From NCBI GenBank assembly GCA_949293815.1, contig CASFEZ010000016.1, positions 1-49,948 of the forward strand: DNA of 49,948 nucleotides, read 5' to 3'. Below, piece after piece: positions 48,426 through 49,948 of this stretch. The stretch's first letter is position 1. Each line of letters opens with the position of its first letter. The stretch is from an uncultured Eubacteriales bacterium (GTDB taxonomy: Bacteria; Bacillota; Clostridia; Oscillospirales; Acutalibacteraceae). A program made the translations under genes and the position numbers. The notes under the pieces are model-generated. The model was not told where the DNA came from, searched no databases, and saw nothing but the letters and a program-made list of their open reading frames with translations.

Positions 48426-49391
48426 ATGGCAGAATTTGCATTTGGTTTTGGTGTAGACAGAAAAAAGCATATTGCCGCCGATTTAACCGAATTGATCGGT
48501 AACACGCCGCTGCTGGAGTTGAGCCGGTTCGGCGAAAAAAGAGGCTGTACAGGCAAGCTGGTTGCCAAATTGGAATATTTTAATCCCTTAGGCAGCAGCA
48601 AGGATCGGGCGGCGCTTTCCATGGTGGAAGCGGCGGAACGGACGGGCGCGTTGAAGCCGGGCGGCTGCATCATTGAGCCGACCAGCGGCAATACCGGCAT
48701 CGGTCTGGCGTTTGTCGCTGCGCTGAAAGGCTATCCGCTTACTTTGACCATGCCCGAAAATATGAGCGAGGAGCGCAAAAAGCTTTTGCGCATGCTGGGC
48801 GCCGAATTGGTGCTGACCCCCGCCGCCGAAGGTATGGACGGCGCGGTGAAAAAAGCCGAAGAACTGGCTGCCGAGCGGGGGAACGCCTATATCCCCAATC
48901 AATTTGCCAACCCCGCCAACGCAGACGCCCACCGCAAAACCACCGCGGCGGAGATTCTGCGCGACACCTACGGCAAGGTGGATGTGTTTGTAGCAGGCGT
49001 GGGCACCGGAGGCACGATTACCGGCGTAGGCGAGGTACTCAAAGCGTACAATCCGCTTGTAAAAATCGTTGCTGTTGAGCCGCAGGAATCCCCCATGCTC
49101 TCCGAGGGGCATAGCGGCAGCCACGGCATTCAGGGCATTGGCGCAAACTTTGTACCCGCCCTTTTGAATCGGGAAATTTTAGATGAAGTCTTTCCGGTGA
49201 CCACCGAGCAGGCATTCACAGCCGCCAGAGAGGCCGCCAAGACCGAAGGGCTGCTGGTGGGTATTTCCTCCGGCGCGGCTTTGCACGCCGCCGCCGAGAT
49301 AGCCAAACGCCCCAAAATGCGCGGCAAACAAATCGTTGTCCTCCTGCCAGACGGCGGCGAGCGGTACCTTTCCACCGCGTTGTTTGACTGA
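48426..49391 (+). CDS. cysK: Cysteine synthase (O-acetylserine sulfhydrylase)
   Basis: 321-residue PLP enzyme converting O-acetylserine and sulfide to cysteine. The PLP-binding Lys59 is in FNPLGSSKDRAA. The substrate loop TSGNTGIGLAF, the glycine loop GVGTGGTITGVGE and the SSGAALHAA region are intact. A 15-residue N-terminal extension precedes the usual start. It begins 13 bases after uxaC. Confidence 0.95.
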   Translation: MAEFAFGFGVDRKKHIAADLTELIGNTPLLELSRFGEKRGCTGKLVAKLEYFNPLGSSKDRAALSMVEAAERTGALKPGGCIIEPTSGNTGIGLAFVAALKGYPLTLTMPENMSEERKKLLRMLGAELVLTPAAEGMDGAVKKAEELAAERGNAYIPNQFANPANADAHRKTTAAEILRDTYGKVDVFVAGVGTGGTITGVGEVLKAYNPLVKIVAVEPQESPMLSEGHSGSHGIQGIGANFVPALLNREILDEVFPVTTEQAFTAAREAAKTEGLLVGISSGAALHAAAEIAKRPKMRGKQIVVLLPDGGERYLSTALFD

Positions 49392-49411
49392 TGGCTGCGG
49401 GAGGAATCCCC

Positions 49412-49819
49412 ATGCATATTCGCAAAGCCGCACAGGCGGACGCCGACTTTCTGCTGCGGGAAGATAAACACATTGCGCCCGAAGAAATCCGTATGCTGCT
49501 ATCACGGGGACGGTATTTTTTGGCACAGCAGGATGGCGAAAGCATCGGCTGGCTGCGCTGGAACCTGTTCTGGGACAATACGCCGTTTTTGAATATGATT
49601 TATGTTCTGGAACCATTTCGCCGCAGCGGTATTGGCAGCGCTTTGCTGGCAGCATGGGAAGCAGAGATGCGCACGGCGGGCTATTCAATGGTTATGACAT
49701 CATCTCTTTCGGACGAGCAGGGGCAGTTCTTTTATCGCAAACACCGCTACTGCGATGCCGGCGCCCTGCTGCTGCCCGGTGAAGCGGCGGAGATTTTTTT
49801 CGTAAAGCACCTGAAGTAA
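49412..49819 (+). CDS. GNAT-family N-acetyltransferase
   Basis: 135 residues from the ATG at 49412 (GGGAGG at 7 bases). The acetyl-CoA-binding motif A is present as YVLEPFRRSGIGSALLAAWE, followed by YRKHRYCDAGALLL. The substrate cannot be told. It is the last gene of the operon, 20 bases after cysK, and is followed by a terminator. Confidence 0.88.
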   Translation: MHIRKAAQADADFLLREDKHIAPEEIRMLLSRGRYFLAQQDGESIGWLRWNLFWDNTPFLNMIYVLEPFRRSGIGSALLAAWEAEMRTAGYSMVMTSSLSDEQGQFFYRKHRYCDAGALLLPGEAAEIFFVKHLK

Positions 49820-49830
49820 ATCAGCATAAA

Positions 49831-49872
49831 AAATGACGATTCTGTGAAACAGCAGAACCGTCATTTCTTATT
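49831..49872 (+). terminator. Bidirectional intrinsic terminator
   Basis: AAATGACG-A-TTCTG pairs with CAGAA-C-CGTCATTT, then CTTATTT. On the minus strand ATTTTTTATG follows the stem, serving the partial gene at the right edge. Confidence 0.8.
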
Positions 49873-49948
49873 TATTGAGCCGGCGTTTTTTTGCGGGAAC
49901 GCCGTTTTTTCATTAGGATAAGCAGAAGAACGCCCGCCAGCGGGAAAA
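49872..49948 (-). CDS. C-terminal end of a membrane- or wall-anchored protein (partial)
   Basis: The only open minus-strand frame entering from the right edge reads FPLAGVLLLILMKKRRSRKK followed by TPAQ and a stop at 49872. A hydrophobic helix followed by a cluster of Lys/Arg at the very end is the layout of sortase-sorted surface proteins and of C-tail-anchored proteins. The LPxTG box, if present, would lie outside the window. The stop is immediately before the terminator. Confidence 0.55.
   Translation of the reverse strand, partial: FPLAGVLLLILMKKRRSRKKTPAQ

Overview
The window looks like chromosome from a Gram-positive anaerobe of the class Clostridia, most likely a gut-type Oscillospiraceae/Ruminococcaceae relative. 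The evidence is a sigma-I/anti-sigma-I pair, type I dockerin modules, a CotH-family kinase, electron-bifurcating NfnAB, an Amt-PII fusion, the DUF4364 and DUF6897 families, strong AGGAGG-type ribosome binding sites and TTGACA-N17-TATAAT promoters. No rRNA, tRNA, phage, IS element or CRISPR array was seen. The species cannot be named from the sequence alone.

Layout. 1-3011 (-): the N-terminal 1003 residues of a very large secreted repeat protein that runs off the left edge. 3319-6409 (+): xpt, a BMP-type nucleoside-binding lipoprotein and mtaB, overlapping end to start. 6498-6983 (+): small secreted protein. 7048-9060 (-): nrdR, metA and a DUF4364 gene. 9371-12037 (+): 888-residue secreted protein of unknown function. 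12259-16871 (+): sigI, rsgI, a lipoprotein carrying an RsgI-like ectodomain plus PepSY and TDYG repeats, and a CotH kinase. 17116-20130 (+): lon and engB, converging on 20211-21235 (-): rpsF, ssb, rpsR. 21464-25997 (+): a Wzx-type flippase, a TrmN6-like methyltransferase, a DUF6897 protein, rsmI, an unknown membrane-anchored protein and a P-loop kinase. 26183-30018 (+): a GH36 alpha-galactosidase and a BaiCD/enoate-reductase-like flavoenzyme. 30087-31070: an XRE regulator divergent from a small dockerin protein. 31335-35562 (-): amt-PII, nfnB and nfnA. 35843-36943 (+): a second dockerin protein. 37120-49819 (+): ten closely packed genes, comprising a CDP-3,6-dideoxyhexose pathway (rfbF, rfbG, rfbH), a YerE-like thiamine-diphosphate enzyme, an SDR reductase, a CsbB-like glycosyltransferase, a YfhO protein, then uxaC, cysK and a GNAT gene. 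The right edge cuts into a minus-strand gene for a membrane- or wall-anchored protein.

Two blocks stand out. First, rsgI and the next gene share an RsgI-type ectodomain with its Asn-Pro site and an RTDYG tail motif. The regions upstream of sigI and of the lipoprotein gene share the unusual spacing CCCC-N19-CGTA, which resembles a sigma-I promoter. A CotH secretory kinase follows directly. This suggests an envelope-sensing regulon in which a soluble-tailed lipoprotein copy of the anti-sigma sensor, rich in Thr/Ser/Tyr repeats, is made under sigma-I control and may be a CotH substrate. Second, the sugar operon encodes what appears to be a branched 3,6-dideoxyhexose (yersiniose-like) pathway, familiar from Gram-negative O-antigens, coupled here to a CsbB/YfhO-type surface glycosylation pair.

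All calls come from reading the sequence and from remembered family knowledge; no database search was run.
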